From Stercorarius parasiticus (lineage: Eukaryota; Chordata; Aves; Charadriiformes; Stercorariidae): 64,000 nt of DNA. The DNA is taken from NCBI GenBank assembly GCA_013396915.1, contig VWZL01000194.1:448764-512763 (forward strand), read 5' to 3'. The stretch's first letter is position 1. Every line of letters starts with the position of its first letter. Below the pieces are notes generated by a model, which saw nothing but the letters and a program-made list of their open reading frames with translations, was not told where the DNA came from and did not search any database. Shown piece after piece: positions 12,101 through 27,100 of the stretch. A program made the translations under genes and the position numbers.

Positions 12101-15100
12101 AGCTGCTGGAGATGTTGCCTGTGTTAATCACTGTGTGTCACTTTCTAGCTGAAACTGAGTTTCTTTTTGATCTCTGCTTGTTCAACACAAGCTGATAATG
12201 GAAGATGGGAGGTCATGAGGCTCTGCTATATACTGTCAGAGAAAATCCTGCTCTTAGAAGAAAGCCAGGTGTTCCTGCCAAGCCTTTCATGGCTTTTCTT
12301 AAATTAGCCCTGAGGTTACATGCCTCCTCTCTGCTTGCTCCACCCAGCTCAGTTTATCTCCCAGAAAATCCTCCGGTCCCCACAACTGTTAATTTATTAA
12401 GCAGACCATTGCCTGGAGAAAGTTATGGTTATAGAAGGCCTCCTCTCCTCTTGGAGCTTCCCACAAGCTCCAAGGCTTGTATTTGACTATCGTTAAGTGT
12501 TGTGTGATTGGGTGCTCTGCGCCTTCTAGATCCTGCAAATACATACTGAAATACTTCATTCTTTGGCCTGAATTACTAACACTTTTTTGCAAATAAGCCT
12601 TATTCCAGCTTTGCTCAATTAGAGAAAAGCTCATGCCCATTGCACATGTGGGGGGAAAAGTGGAATCAAAGATGTGCCTGACATCATGGCAATTGGTAAT
12701 AGTTTGTATGGCCACAAGATGTAGGATCCCCTTCTTACTCAAAGATTGCAGCTGTCCTGAGCTACACTGGTTTTGCCCCCACTAGGGGACGGTAGGTCAC
12801 TTGTGCCATCTCCAAGGAGGACTTTTGCTCCAAGCCTTATCTCTTCCGTGTGAATGAGAAGGCTTGTCTGGCATGTGGTCCAGAGTGTCTCCTTATTCCC
12901 TCTCCCGCTCTGAGAAGCCTCGGGGCTGACTGCTCACCCTGAGTGCCATCGGCCAAATGTCAAGGGGCTCCGGGGTGCCATGCAGATGGGCAACATTGCT
13001 GCTATTTTCAGCCAGTTGTTCAGCTGTCAGACTGGATTCTAGAGGATGTGAAACTCAGGTGACATATACGCAAGGCATCTTCTGCCAAACCAGGCAGACG
13101 AGCATCTTGATTCAAAACTAACTTCTCTTTATTACCATGTTTTGTATATACTTTTTTTTTTTGAAAGAAACAGTCTTACCATGGAGAAAAAAAATTGCAA
13201 AACTGTTATTCTGGAGAAGGTTTTTGTAGTGCTCAGGATCTGTCTGGAAGGTTGATATTTGCTCAGCTGTTTGCTGTCTGTGTGCCAATGAATACAGCAT
13301 GTCAGAGCAAACATGCTGGAGCCCGATCTTCCCAGCAGAAGGGCTTTCATTCCCCTCCTTTTGGCTCCCAGTTCTGACAATGGAGAGCTGAGGATGGAGG
13401 CCTTGCATGAGACCAAAGCGTTCCTGAGGAAGTCCGATGTGACGCCACATTGAAAACAGCCTTTGCACAGCCTTCCCTGGCCCTTAGCCTACGGGTTGAC
13501 TTTATTATTTTCGTGTGTACTATCCTTTCTGTTGTAAGCCATACCTGCTCTTGGCTTTTGTCCACACTGTGCAGCCAGAAAAGCCCTCAAATAACTGATA
13601 GAGAGAAAAACATTGTTTTGCCCACGTAGCCATTTCTTCAGACGCAGAAGGGGCCAGAGCTGTCAGGATTCCTCTTGTCCTTTCCTGTCTAAAGGACGGG
13701 GGGGTAAGCAGATGGTCCTTCCCCTGGATTGACACACCACAGCTTGGTGCCAGCATTTTATGGCAGTCACCATAAATAACTGATATTATTTGGTTCCTTT
13801 ATTTAGAGAAAAGTATTGTTCTATCCCAGTAACAACTAGGAAAACAAATACCAGCATTTATCATTCAAGTGCTGGCAATAATAGAGGTCAAGTGGATTTA
13901 TAGTGCCAGAACCCATTATGTGTTTGAAGACTAATTAAAGCTTTAAATGAGATGCTTGTCCTACCAGAGGCTGCTTTTTTTGCCTTTTTTTTTTTCCCCC
14001 CTCCTTTCTTTTCTTGCTGCTGTGGTTGCTTCCTCCCCACCCCCCTGCCTTTTCTCTTTGAGGAGCTTGTTGTAATAATGGAGCAGCAGATTGACAGAGC
14101 TTTCCTGATTAGATGTCAGTGGCGTATGATTTGAGATGCTCTGTGAGCATTTGGATTGCTGGACCATATCTCCACGGTCACTTCTGAGCTTGGTAGGGTT
14201 TATAGACCAGTCTTCCACCCCAAACAACTGTCTGGTCTAATTTAATCATATTGAACAATATTTAGGATTGTCTGCCAAAATCAAGGATCTGAAATGCTGG
14301 GGTCTGTACAAATCGGGGGAGACACTGTCCTGGGCTGGAAGAACTCACCCAAAAGACAAGTCAGTATCTTAGTTAATACAGGTACAGAGAGAAATGACCT
14401 TTTCATGAAAATACAATAAGTGCTTATGCCAAGATTTGCCGTGTTCTCTGGGGTGCAAAGCTTGTGCTCCATGGGGCAACTGCCACCGCTGAGCTGTGTG
14501 TGCTGCTCAGCCGGGAGCGCTGGAGACAGAGGGGGAACGATATTGGCCATACAGCCTTTCCCTGTTGGTCTTCTGTAGAGTCCGCTGTCAGATTTAATTC
14601 TGATTCCTCTGGTACAGCCAACCCGGAGGGCTACAGCATGTTCCTGGCCTGCAAATAGAACTGTCGCTTGATCTGCGTTGGGGGGGTTTGCTTCATCTCA
14701 AAGAGGTATGGAGTAGGCAGCTCTCCAGGCTGCTGGAGATGGGGGAGAGCCTAGGAGTTATCAAAGCACATGTCAATTTGATGAGAGCTCCTGGGAGGGC
14801 TCCCCGAGTCGCTGCTACACACGTTCTGCTCGATCTTGTCAACTCTGAAATCTCAGGAGCACCAGTTGGACATGGAGACTGTCCATAGAGGAACAAAACT
14901 CTGCCCATACTGTCTACTCAGCTTTGCACTACTGCAAATTTACATGGGATGATCCCATCACCATCCTATGATAAAACACTTCATTGTGTTTTCTGTGGCT
15001 ACATCTCACTTTGTAGCAAGGTACTGCTAGAGAATTTCTGCTACGTGAGCATCCTTCCTCTAATTGTATCCTGAAAACTGAGGACTTGCCTGTTGGAGGA

Positions 15101-18100
15101 CCTGGAATAGAGTCCTTCCTTCTAGAGGCCATACTGATCCTGCCCTTCCAGGCAGCATGGAGCTGGTGACAGATAGCAAGGGGACAGGAGAAGAATGGGG
15201 GGGTAAGATGCTGTGTTTGCTGTGTGCACCATGTCAGCTCTCTGGTTTAGCCTTTCCATCAGACATGCAGAGCCCAGTGTAGCTCTACACCCATCAGCTT
15301 AAAAAGCCCAAGGAAAGTAGGGACCACGTGCTACCAAACTTCTGACTGTAGAGATTTGTAGATAAAGGTTCCTGTATCCATATCATCACAGGTAGCACAA
15401 GGATGTGCTGAAGGGCTGTCCCCATCTCTGTGGGGTGGGGATGTGAGATAGAAAAAAGATGGGTCTGAGTGGGTGTCTGACATGTAGATGTATTGTGTTA
15501 GTGTCCTAAAGACAGAAGAATAGGGAGTATTTGTGAGATGGGGGGATATGAAGGAGCTGGGGGAGGCAAGGATTCTCACGTGCATGCGGGCAAGCACACA
15601 AGCATCACCTTCTGCTCTGTTGCAGTGAACTTCCCCCTCCCCGGAGTCCATTGCTCCCTTCCAGGGAGGGAGGTGATTCCTTCGTCGAATTTTAAAACAC
15701 AAGAATGTGAAAACGGTTAAAGTTGCCTCAGGAACCAAATTGCAAAAGCAAAATTAACCAAAAAAAAAAAAAAATCCCCTTGGTTCATGGTGGTGTTGAG
15801 ATCACGGTGGGGGGGGAGGGGGAGATTTTGAAAAAAAATATTTAAAAAAGAAACAACAACTCTGAGCCTGAGCAGTGAAAAGAACAACATCCGAGGAGCT
15901 CCAGGAAAACACGGTATGAATACAGCCAGTCAGTAGCGTTGCTCAGCTGATGTTCACAAGAAGGTTTCAACTTGCTCTAATAGAGACCTCAGTAAACCTT
16001 GAAGACAGAGAGAGCATTTAGAAATGCCCCTGAGGTTTTCCGTTACTCTGCAGTAGGCTTGGTAAACATGCCAATAAATACCGGAGAGAGAGGAAAAAAC
16101 CTTCCAGAGGAACAGACACAGGTTTTCAGCTGCTCGCTCTTTTGCATCCCCAGCTGCTGCCGCTGCCGCTGTTGATCAGCATTGGGAAGAACGAGGCAGA
16201 GTTGAACTTTTGCTGAGTATTAGGTGGTGCTGCAGGTATTTCTGGGAAAAATTACTTGGAGGAGACTGAAAGTTACATCTGGAGCCATCTGAGGGAATGT
16301 CCTGGTCAGAGAAAGAAACTTAATGGGACTCGTTCTGGCGTGTGGTGCTTGTGAGTATGGAAATCTCTCTGCTCTGCTGGAAGATGAGTACGTGCAGGCT
16401 ACCCAGCCTGTCTGCTGTGGAGTGAAGGGGAGAAGCTCCCACACATGTCATGGGAATTGCTGCCTGTGCCGATCTGGTTTACGGTAGCCCTGACCGATAG
16501 GTAGCCTCTTAATTCTTCTAGCTGCTTGTTTTAATGGTGCTGCTTGCTCCGCCGGCGGGACAGCTCGTGGTGAGTGGGGCTGGTGGAACCACGGGCTTTT
16601 GCGAGGCCAGCGTTTGGCCCCAAAACTTTTCTTACTTTTCTGTGAGAAAGTAACTGAGTTTGACTCTGAAGTTGAGTTTCTAACTCCTAACTTCTTCCTC
16701 TCTCAGCTCGACAGAATGTGAAACCCGCGTGGTAACAGAGGAACACCAGCATCAAAACAACCGAAAAAGACAAATTGTTCTGCGTGCCCTAATTGCTGGG
16801 GTAGTCTCAGCTGACTACGTGTATTAAATTAACAAAGGGGAAGGCAGGTTTTCTCAGATCAGAGATTAATGCTTTCTGGCCAGCAGTTTAATACTACTGC
16901 AAATGTACAAAAGCACCTGAGGACGGAGGTGTATAATTAATGACTCTTTAGACTGTTGGAAATGATGTGTGTTTATCTAATCAGACACACTTCGCTTCTT
17001 TCTTGCTTTCCTGGAAGTGGCTGTTAAAAGCCACTGTGACGCACGCTCACTTCCAGATGCTGGCCTTGCCTCTTGGGCATTGCTTTGAAACCCAAATGTA
17101 CCATCTGATTAAGTGTTCGTAGGTTTATTTTATTCCAGACCCACCACGCTGCTCCACGCATAAGACTGTAGGTTATTCTGAGGGAAGCCGAGAGCCATGA
17201 GCAGCTATAGCAATGTCCAGAACGTCATCGTCACCGGGCACAACCCACCACTGCCTTCCCCTCGCTGAGCCTCCTGCCTGACCGACGTGGCAGCAGCCAA
17301 AAGCCCTTCGCTCATTCGGCAGTGTGGGAGGAGACCTGGGGCCAGCGGTAGCCACCCAGCTGCTGCACAGCCACCTCCTCTGTGCTCATGCCCCCACTTT
17401 GCTGGTGGGAGCGTGGTGGAGCGATGGGAGCTGGGTGTGGGGCGTCTCTTGTCTCCCACTGGGTTGGTACAGGACCTCAGCTTTGTTTTAGAGCTCTGGG
17501 TCCTCTCAGCTGAAAACTGTTATCACTGATGCACTGGGGGAGTGTGAGCTTGGGCGGCATTTAGCACACGGAAGGGGAGTCCTGTATGGAGTGAACTGGT
17601 GTCTCTGGCAGGGTGGTGGGTTGTGCCTACCCACCGAGAGTGCGGCTCTCTCCGTTTCGTGGTGGGAGAGGGCTCACACTTGATCTTTTCATGTATCTTC
17701 ATGGCTGAGTGCACATCCAGCCTGTGATAATAGATGTGTTCAGCTACCAAATAACTGCATCGTTCTGTTGGTATCCGACAGCGGGAGCCTTTCCCAACTG
17801 CTCGCAGGAGGTGCTTAAGATGTGTTAGCAAACATCAGATACCTTAGATAAGATACCTTAGTAAACGTAAACAAAGACTGGAATAAAAATGGTAAAATCA
17901 AAGAGTTGTGCCTGCTTTATTGGGGGCAGCAAAGTCCTTTTTTCCTGCCCGCTCCAAAGGGAGGGCAGCCCCGTGTCTGAGCCCTCGCCAGTGGCAGCAG
18001 CGATCGCTGACCTTCCGGGATGAAAGCCTGTTGTTACTGAGCTGCTGCCAAGCGAGCAACTGGCTTTGCAGTGTGGAAGAGGGTAGAGGCTCGTAGAAAT

Positions 18101-21100
18101 GACAAACTTCCGTGTTTTCCTTGCTCTCTGTGTATTCACATCAATATTTGTTCTGCACCTATTCACCAACCATGATGTCAGTCCCTTCTCAACTCAAAGC
18201 CTAGTAACGAAGCCACCTTAAAACAAAGCTGGTGCTAATGTGCTTTTTGGACTAGAGAGACAGAAATGTGTAGAAGTATTTTGCTGATTTGAGTCTTTAT
18301 GGCTGCGAGAAGTAAATCACTTTAGGCTAGTGAGGGGCAGTGAAATTAACTTTAGGTCGTTTATAACTAAGGTGTGATATATGTGCATGACCCTTAGCGA
18401 AGTCCCAGCTGATCTGAGCTTGTCTTGTGTCTCACAAAGCTGGGTGAGCTTGAACTTTTGAAAGCAGCAGTGTCTTTGGAGTTGCTGCAGTTTAGAGACA
18501 ACTTCAGTCGCGTCTGGAGCCCTGGTAGAGCTGGACATGTGTTAATGCAGGAGTATCCCCTACCTGGTGGCTCTTTCCATTTAATGACCGTATTCTGCTT
18601 ACAGTCAGTCTTGAATTGGTTTATGATTTTTTTGCCCTCTCTCTCTCTCGTTAAGTTTGTCCTGTGAGCGGCTCAGTGGCGCCCTGGATTTGAACAGGGG
18701 CCGTGGGGGCTGTCGTAAACATAATTATGCTGTAACAGAAGCAACGGTGCTGTTAGATGGTGGTGGGAAACTGGGGGATCTTTAGGTTTGGTGAGTTTGC
18801 TGTTGTAGGAACCACACAAAGCTCAGTGGTTTCCGTTCTCAGGGCTCAGCACGGGGATGGGTTTCAATTCACATGCGTTCATCCACCCTCCCTGAGGATT
18901 TCCCCTGGAGCTTGGAAGTTGTCATGGGACTGTGGGTCCAAAGCTTTCATCTCTGCTCCGTTTGGTGTTGCTGCTGTGGGGTGTCATGTGGTGCCCAGCT
19001 AAACTGAACCTTCAGGGAAGGGGAGCAGGAGAGTGAAAGGGCAGAAGCTTTCCCAGATGCGGTGAAGGCGTCCCAGGGCCGTTTTGTAAATCCTGGCCGT
19101 GTTAGTGAGCAAGGCTATAGATGCTGGTAGCAGGTTGGACGGAGACATGGAAGTAAAGCGAGTTTGGAAAGCAGGAGCTGAACTGTGTTTCACCCACTCT
19201 GTTATTGCTAGAATACTACATTAAAAGGAATTTCATGAAATCTCAAATAAATGTAATGAATGCTGTCAAATATTCTGATGTCTCTGTGAGCTTCAGGGCA
19301 AGGTTTTGCTCCCCTTAAGGCTGGGCCTAAGATAGTTAGAGAATATTTGCTGCTTCGCTTAGTTTTCCAGCCCTCGTGACTGTAGAGAAAAGCTCAAAGC
19401 CGTGTCCCAGATTACATTCTTTAAGTTAAAAACATGAAGATAAAGCAACAAATCCAGGCATCTATTAAATTATATTTTTGTTATGATTTTTCTCCGTGTC
19501 AGTCCTCTGACTTTTGTTGTTTAGAGTGGGTTGGTAACTCCTGAATTCCAGAGACCTCAGTTGAGATCAAGGTCGTAGTGAGACCTGGCCACTGGTTCGA
19601 TAGCAAAAGCTTCACGTAGCCATAGCTGTTGCTGACTGTGCTGGGATAGTGTTTTGAAAAAGACCCAAAACAATAGAGGGAAAAAAAAATGTTTGAATCT
19701 CAAGGACAGCACAGCTGCAGCATCCCGTCCTTTTGACTTTGTAGTTAACAGGAGCAGAAGGTCTGGCCTGGTTTGAATTTTATCTGTGTGACATTAGTGC
19801 TGTCGGTGAGTGACACCTTCCTGATGCGAGAGTGCGTTGTTTTGCAGGAGCCAGGCCAAAGAGACTCCAAAGGAACAGCATGGACAGCTTAGACCTCCTG
19901 AAGTTCCCTTCTGAAAAGGTAAGCAAAGATGTCTGGCCTCAAAGATTAAATATCAGTAGGAATCTGTAATGGCTTGTTGACTGGCTTCATTTACAGGGAA
20001 GTATGCAATTAGCAGATATCATTGGAGTCAATGGGATTAACCAAAGAGGGTTTCTAGAGAGCTTGGAGGAGAGGAACAGCTGGCCTGACTGAAAAGGCAC
20101 TTAACAACTGAAAGCTGAAAAAGCCACTTCTATGCTTTTTTGAAAAAAACCAGCCCTTTATTGAGAGGATAATCGCTGGCATTTTAGCCCCTTTAGTGGC
20201 TGCTGGCAAATCTCAGTGCCTTATTAGCCCAGCGGAGCGCTGCATTCAGCACAAGTAGGGAAGGAGAGGGCAGAAGCAGGGGATGGTGCGTTGCAGGAGG
20301 CAGAGGGTTTTGTTCCAAGGGGCTCTAAGGGTTGTCTCTGCTCTGGTTCACTGCTGGAAATGTCAGATCCGAGCAGATCAGCGTTTTCTCAGTCTCCCCA
20401 GCGCAAAGTCTGTTTCTACAGTCAGCTGGGAGGCACTGAGCCTTTCCACCTACAGGGATCACTTCAGTTTCTCAGAAAATCCCACGCAGGATCGCTGGGT
20501 CTGGTGCTGCCATGGGGCTTAGTCATGCCCGTTCCTAGAGAAGATGGCCATGCAGGCAGCTGGGCTCTACCTTTTTGGAATGTCTTTGGCACAAATAATT
20601 TACATTTGTCCAGCACTTTCTAGGCACAGCTATGCTGAGCATCCCGGGGAGCGTTTCCCCTTTTACAGAAGCGTTACAGAGAGAAAACACTCATCCAAGG
20701 TGCAAGGTAGGTGCAGACGGTCAATGGGCAACAACCTCAGGCTTGCAAAACCATTTGAGTGCCTAAACATCCCAGTAAGCACTGGGAGGACCAGACAAAA
20801 GCTCTTCCCGGAATTAACTCTTTTGGGGACTTAAATGCTAAACACGCATATTCATTCTCCCAAATGCCCACTGGCCGTTTTGGCTCCTACCTGCTTTCAC
20901 CAGTGTGACTCCGACTCTGGGGTGTTGATAGCAGGGATAGCACTGCCCCATGTGAGGGAGACATTCGGATGTGTATCCTCATCGGAGCAGAGGACTGGCA
21001 GGAGGGAGAGTTTTGCTGATGTGTGATTTGCTGCTAATGCTGTTGGTTTCCTACTCTTTGCTGTAAAAGCTGAACCTCATTCAATAGTTCAGGCGTGGTT

Positions 21101-24100
21101 ATGGGATTTCAGGAATTTCCAGGGAGGATGGAGTAAACAGGAGCTGTGGGTAGTCTGGAGCTGTGGAGTCAGACGTGAATAGTCCTGTTTCCCCTGCAGT
21201 GGTCCCGTGGGGTGTGTCTGAGTTCACCTCTCCTTGTGGGTGTTTTGGATACAATTCCCCTTCCTCTCTCCTGTTGCGGCTCCTAGGGAGAGGTGATTAC
21301 AGTCACGGGAGAGGGTTGTTTGCTTCAGGCTTGCTATGGTGAGGGTGATAAGATTGTAAAGAATAAATCAGTGAAGTGTGATCTCTCCAGCATCCTCTCA
21401 TTACTGTCTCACCCTGTCTGCCCGTTGTCTCTGCCAGAGATAGCCTTCAAAGTCAGCAGGGAGCCTGTTGCCGCGCAGGCCAGGAACTCTTCTCCATTGC
21501 CTCTGCACGCAGTCGTGTGTCTGGGCAGAGCATATCCGCCAGGAAGCACCAATGTCGGCTCTGAATGTCCCTGCAGATAGCAGGAACACTACTTCCCTGA
21601 TCATCTTGCTCTCTCCAACCTGTGCCTCATTCCTTGTTTTGAGCTTCTCTGTTTTTAGCTCCTAGCCATTGGTTCTTGTTTATTCCTCCCTCTGCCAGAC
21701 TAAAAATCTTTTTATCGCATGCTGGTTTTTACCCTGAAGGTGCTCATGTGCTGTAATTGAGTCATCTATTCTTTTTGTCATGAACTAAACAGTTTGAGGG
21801 CTCTAACTAAGGCAATAAGGCATGGTAAGGCAGTTTCCTTCCAGTTCTGAAATCCATTTTTGTGGCTGCTTTTCAAAATGTGGACACCAGCCTGGCTGCA
21901 GTCGGTCCCATCAATAGCATCTGGGGAAATGAATCTCTCCTTACTTGTTCTCACGGTTCCTGTTTGTATTGCAAGGAATGGAAAAGTCATTTTGGCTACA
22001 GCATCCTACTGTGCTGTTGGTGTGCTGTGACTTCAGATCCTGTGCAGTATCCTCAGCCTTTCAGTCTATGTGCACTTTAATCCTAATCTTGTGGGCCCTT
22101 GGGTCATTTCCTGAGCCATACTCGAGTTTCATTCACCTGCATGTGGTTGCTGCAGTGAGGACACCCTGGGGAGTCCCCTCAGTGCTTCACGTATGATAAA
22201 GGGGTGGTTTGCCACCGGAAACACTGATGCCCAAAAGCATCAAGCAGCTTTAGGCACTCAGTTCCCACCAGTTACACATAAAGTGCCTGGTGCCTTTAAT
22301 AAGTCTTTGGAGCTAAACACTGAATACTCCTGCTTGTGCTTCTATACGAGGGCCTCATCTGTGTGACAGCAGTAATGAGGCTGTTATGATAATACAGGCA
22401 GGGCCATTAACTTGAGTCTTTTGACAGAGAAAGGATAGAGTCATGTGCGTCTTCCAGGAAGGGGGTGAGAATGGAGGAGCCAGGCGCGGGGCAGGGCCTG
22501 GAAAAGTGAGGAGCTGCAGTGAGAAGGGACAAAAACTTCGAGAGATGTGTAATCTCTTGTCACCTCAGTTTCCCCATGCATTACATGGGGGTGATAACCC
22601 TGTATTTTATGTGTCTATGGAAGCACTGAGCACAAGGATTTAAGAGAGCGAAGGAGGACAGCAGTGAGAAAACAGGGGACTGCTCATAACCACCTGCTGT
22701 AGTTGGTCGTGTCACCCGGCACTCCCCACATGCTTCTGGTAGCACGAGGGTTGGCAAGAGACCTGAACCGTTCATGTCAGCCTGCCTTTGAGGAAACCGT
22801 TGGGTAAGGGCTCTTCTTGCTGAAGACAGTGGGAGACACTGAGGCAGGCAATGGTCCAGCCATACTGCTACCTGCATACCTGGGATTTTTTAAGAGGATG
22901 CTACTTTTCCCTGACTCACCCTGTGGAGAAGCTCACTGCTGTGTGTTGTTTGGGTGATGCTTCCTCTCCACTCATTAAAATCACATGCCGTAGAGATAGA
23001 CAGAATGTCCTCATTCAACCCTGCACATGACAAGTGGCAACTCACACCATCTAAACTCCACATTAACTTCTTGCTTCTTTGCGTCTCCTGTTCTGTGGAT
23101 GCTTGCCAAGAGATCTCCATGTAAACCGGAGACCGGCAATTTGTGTGATGACTGTTTCTTGCTTTCTCAAGGACCAGAATGGGGACAGCCATCATGTGGG
23201 AGACCTGAAGATCTCAGGAAAAGAGTTCTTGTCATTACCTGCGAGGTCAAAGAAATACCGGGAGCACCAATCCAGTTCACAGAGAAAGTCCCAGGGGTCA
23301 AGTACGTCACCAGTGGATACCAGCGAAGTCCGAGTCCAGGTGTCACAGTCGGTAGGAAGATGATTTTTTTCTTACAGTACTGATCTGGGGGTTTCTTGTA
23401 GGATGTTTGTTCTTACCTCATTTCTAACCTTGTGTGTGGGTGGCAGTGTGGCCTGTTGGCTGGAAAACAGAGCCTGCATCTGGCTCTGCTGTTGATTGTT
23501 TGGGCAACTGTAGGCAAATCATTTTGCCTTTTTGAGCCTCAGCCTCAGCCTGAGCCTCATCCTTTTAACAGAACAATGGTACCAACCTCCATCATGAACT
23601 TGTTTATGAGAGCTTGGTATTTAGCGGTGGTATTTGTAACCTTCTGTTGAGGGATGAGAGTCTAGACCTGAAGTTTCCTGAGTTTGTGACTGTCAGGATG
23701 TGGTACTTCGAATTCCAGAACAACACAGCAATTTGGACCCTTTGCTTTGCGCAGCCTGACTTCCTCAGCCTCCCGCAGTTCATAAGGAGTGGGCTTGTTG
23801 GCTTCAAGAAACAGAGCCCTTTTCAGGTTTTTGATGAGCAGCCGAAAATGGTGGTTGCCTTTGCCAAATGTGGGACCTTAGGTCCTGTCCCCTCTCATCT
23901 CCTGATCATGTTGATGGTCTTCAGAGTGGCAATCTGCAGAGTGGTCTCCAAATTCATCAGTCATTAGGCACAGATGATAGAAAATCATTGTCTAAGAGCT
24001 TCTTTTTGGAAGCAAGTTAGGTGGAGCATGCTTCCTAAAGAGCAGAAGCTGGCAAGAGGAGCTGGCCATGATGTGAGTGATTTATGGGTTACTGGCACGC

Positions 24101-27100
24101 AGCAAGTCCTGTGTTGGGTGTTGAAGAGCTCTGACTCAGTCTGTGCTTGCCTCCCCAGAAGGTGGTGGGGACCCGTGCCCTGGAAAGCTCTCCACATGCC
24201 TTTTTGATGTCTTTAGCCTGAAAATCTTTGAAGTCGGGTGCGAGGGCACATTCTGGTTATGTTCATGTTTATTGTGACATGTGGCAAACACAATGTCCTG
24301 GGGAGGCTTCCTGCAGCTGTGTTGTTTTTTTTCTCAGTCCTGGAGACAGGGATCACACCCACAAACGATGGCATGTTTCTGGATCACGGCGGGGGGGGGC
24401 TTGGTGATACTTGAACTCAGTGATACCAAGTGAGAAGCCCCAAGTCCTCAGCTTGTTGTTGCCAGGAGATAGAATGTAACAGCAAAGATTTAATGATTGC
24501 ACGGGTTTTTGAAAGTATTTGGGCTCTTGCTTTCTGCTGGGGCTGTAACACACACTATCACAAGCCTGTGATCATGCAGTGATTCCAGATGGAATAAATC
24601 CAAGCCAGGAAAGATAGGCCTATTTTTTCTTGGCATTTAAGAAAAGCAAAATAAAATATTTTTGTGCCGGGTAACAAAAAGTCTGAGCTGCAGAGCTTGG
24701 GATGAAGCCTGTCTGTACAGTGAGGGCGCTTGAAAGTGTTTCTAGCACTGAGCCGTTTGTTCCTGGTCTGCGAGTGATGGGGAGAACACATCCTGCTGTA
24801 CCTGCGTGCGTGTGCGCACATACGCATCCCTTTTTGACCACAGACGTTCCTGATTTTCAGTTCTCTGACCACTGGAGACAGGATCTTTACACCAACTCAG
24901 TTTTTTTTAGACTTCTCTGAGCTCATTCTTCATTCCCAACAGTGCTCGTGGAAATGTTCTAATAGCAAAAGCATTTCCTACTGCTCACCGGTGCAAACAT
25001 GATCATTGAGAAGGAAAACAAAGCTCATCTGAGCCAGAAAGGAGACAGCAGCACGGGGGCATCCAAGGCGATACAAAGGCAGAAAAAACCCCTCACTTCT
25101 GCCAGAAATAGCCTTGTATTTTTAACTCAGATGTTCAGCCAGAAACCAAACACAAGTCATGCTCCATCAAAAGCAAGGCAAAAAGCATTCCTCAGGGGTG
25201 TAGTTGTGAGTACATAGACTGTGTCTAAGAAAAGGACCCGTGGGACATTGCCAACCACCAGTGACCTCGTGACAGTGCACATGGGGTTTTGGTGAATGTC
25301 CATGAAAGAGCAAGTGTAGAGCTACACATTCCAGCCACAGGAGGTGCCTTTCAGACATGTGGGGTACATACTGGTTCCTGACTGATGGAATGTGTGAGCA
25401 GGCGAAGGACGCGCTGCTCCTCCCACCCTTCACCAATGCAAAGGATGCGCAGCAGGGCTGCAAAGCCCAGGGTTTGCTCTTGCAGAGGGTGGCTCAGGCT
25501 CTCCCAGCCTGCTGCAGTCCGATTCTTTCACCATGTGCTCTCCCAAGGCCTCTTCCCGGTGTGCCCTGACGTTGCAGTGTGTGTGTGTATGTTAGCTCCC
25601 TGATTGCCTGTGAGCTGAGCCCCAGGAGTCCACTTTCAGCTCAGTTCTCAGGCATGCCTGGTGTACATGGTAGTGAAACAGCATTGAGTGAATTCAACAG
25701 GATAGGAAGAGCAGCAGTGTGTGGAAAAAAGATGGTATCTTCCTCCTTTCAGACACTAAACGTCTCTCATTTTATCCCAAGAGAGAGTAGGTCAATGCAC
25801 TCAGCAGTGCTTGTGGCTGGAGGAGCAGGGAGGCTGCCTGTCTTATGCTTTAAAGAATGCCCCTTATTTGGTACCTAATGGACCATAGACCATAAAAATG
25901 ACAATGACAAGTGTTTTATTTGTTTTTTCTTCAGGCCAGTAGCTATACAGAGTTATGTAGCATGATCAGGGTTGCAATATTTGTAGGCAGATGCTCTGAA
26001 TGGCAGAGGGGAGTTTGGCAAAATGCAGGTGGGGTACAAAACCTCCCAGCGTTAGTGTCGGTGGGGCATCCTGCATCCTTCCTTGCCAAGGAGGCTGGAG
26101 CTCCCAACTAGATTTTGCCCCTGCCTGTGCACCCACAAAGTGAAGACAGGTGTATTTATATCCCCTTTCCTGAAGTTTTCTGAAACATCCTCAGAAATCC
26201 AGGAGCTCCTCAGAAACCAGAGCCGGAGAGGCTCAGGAGGTGTTTGAAATTCTGGTGCCTGGTGATGCTGCATGTGCTCTTTGCCCAGGCGTAGGAGTAA
26301 ATGGTCTGTCACCCCTGTTGCAGGCAGGCAGGAGCCTCGCTGGCACATGGCTTACCCCAGCTGGTTGTCTTCAGACCATGCCCTGCCACACATGACATAC
26401 CCTCCAGAAAGGGCTCCTTTGCCAGGAGAGCGTCTCTGCAGTATGTTCTGGTGGATGAGGCTGGGTCACTTCAGGTGAATTTTGTTTTGTGTTGGTGCTC
26501 CCAGCTGACAGTTACGCCAGCCTGACTTTGTAGCATAGACCAGACCTCAGAACGTTTAAAGTCAATGTCACCTCGCAGGTACTTGCCAAAAGCAAAGCAA
26601 CCCATTGCCTTGTGTTCTGTGTTTGTCCCCGTCTGTCAGAGGGCTGCCAGGGCCACGTCAGTCTGTCATGTGGGGAGTGTGGGTGGGCTCTTTTGAAAAG
26701 CTGTAATTCTTTTTAAATTCTTTAAATCAAATGTAGTAACCCCCCCCACCCCAAGATGGGAGAGAAGCTTTCCCTGGTAAGGCTGTTCAGACAAGAATCT
26801 TCCCCAATTCCTCATTTTGTGAATGCTCAAAGCAAAAATCATCTTTAATCCATCAGTAAAGAGCAAGTCCTTAATTAGAGGTGGGGTCTGATGGTTGATT
26901 TAAGGAGCTTTTATGGGATGCCACGATACCCGCTGTCCCATCGGGAGGCGTGCACTCAGCCTGCGCACGCAGTCCCGTGTACTGCTCTGCCACAGTTGTT
27001 TTGCAGAGGGGAACCAAGGCTGTGCGTGGGGATGCCCAGAAACAAACCTCATCCCAGGACTCTCAGGCCCCAAGCTGAGTGATAAAATCTCTGGATAAGT

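Larger units (their letters stand above)
5562..19847 (+). other. GPSM1: GPSM1 intron d-e, 14.3 kb
   Basis: Large intron between the TPR end and the linker. It holds simple A, T and G tracts (7010-7025, 13147-13160, 13975-14000, 15755-15775, 15808-15822), AT-rich blocks at about 8120-8170 and 13765-13945, and overlapping forkhead-type sites at 17861. I find no recognisable exon, RNA gene or young transposon. The many short open frames lack domains and flanking splice logic. Confidence 0.85.
19919..23171 (+). other. GPSM1: GPSM1 intron e-f
   Basis: 3.3 kb intron with two MIR-like relics (about 20590-20712 on the minus strand and 22540-22648 on the plus strand). No exon or RNA gene seen. Confidence 0.85.

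Noticed and set aside
23614..23967. 117-codon plus-strand frame after exon f
   Set aside because: It overlaps the end of a MIR-like relic and shows no domain.
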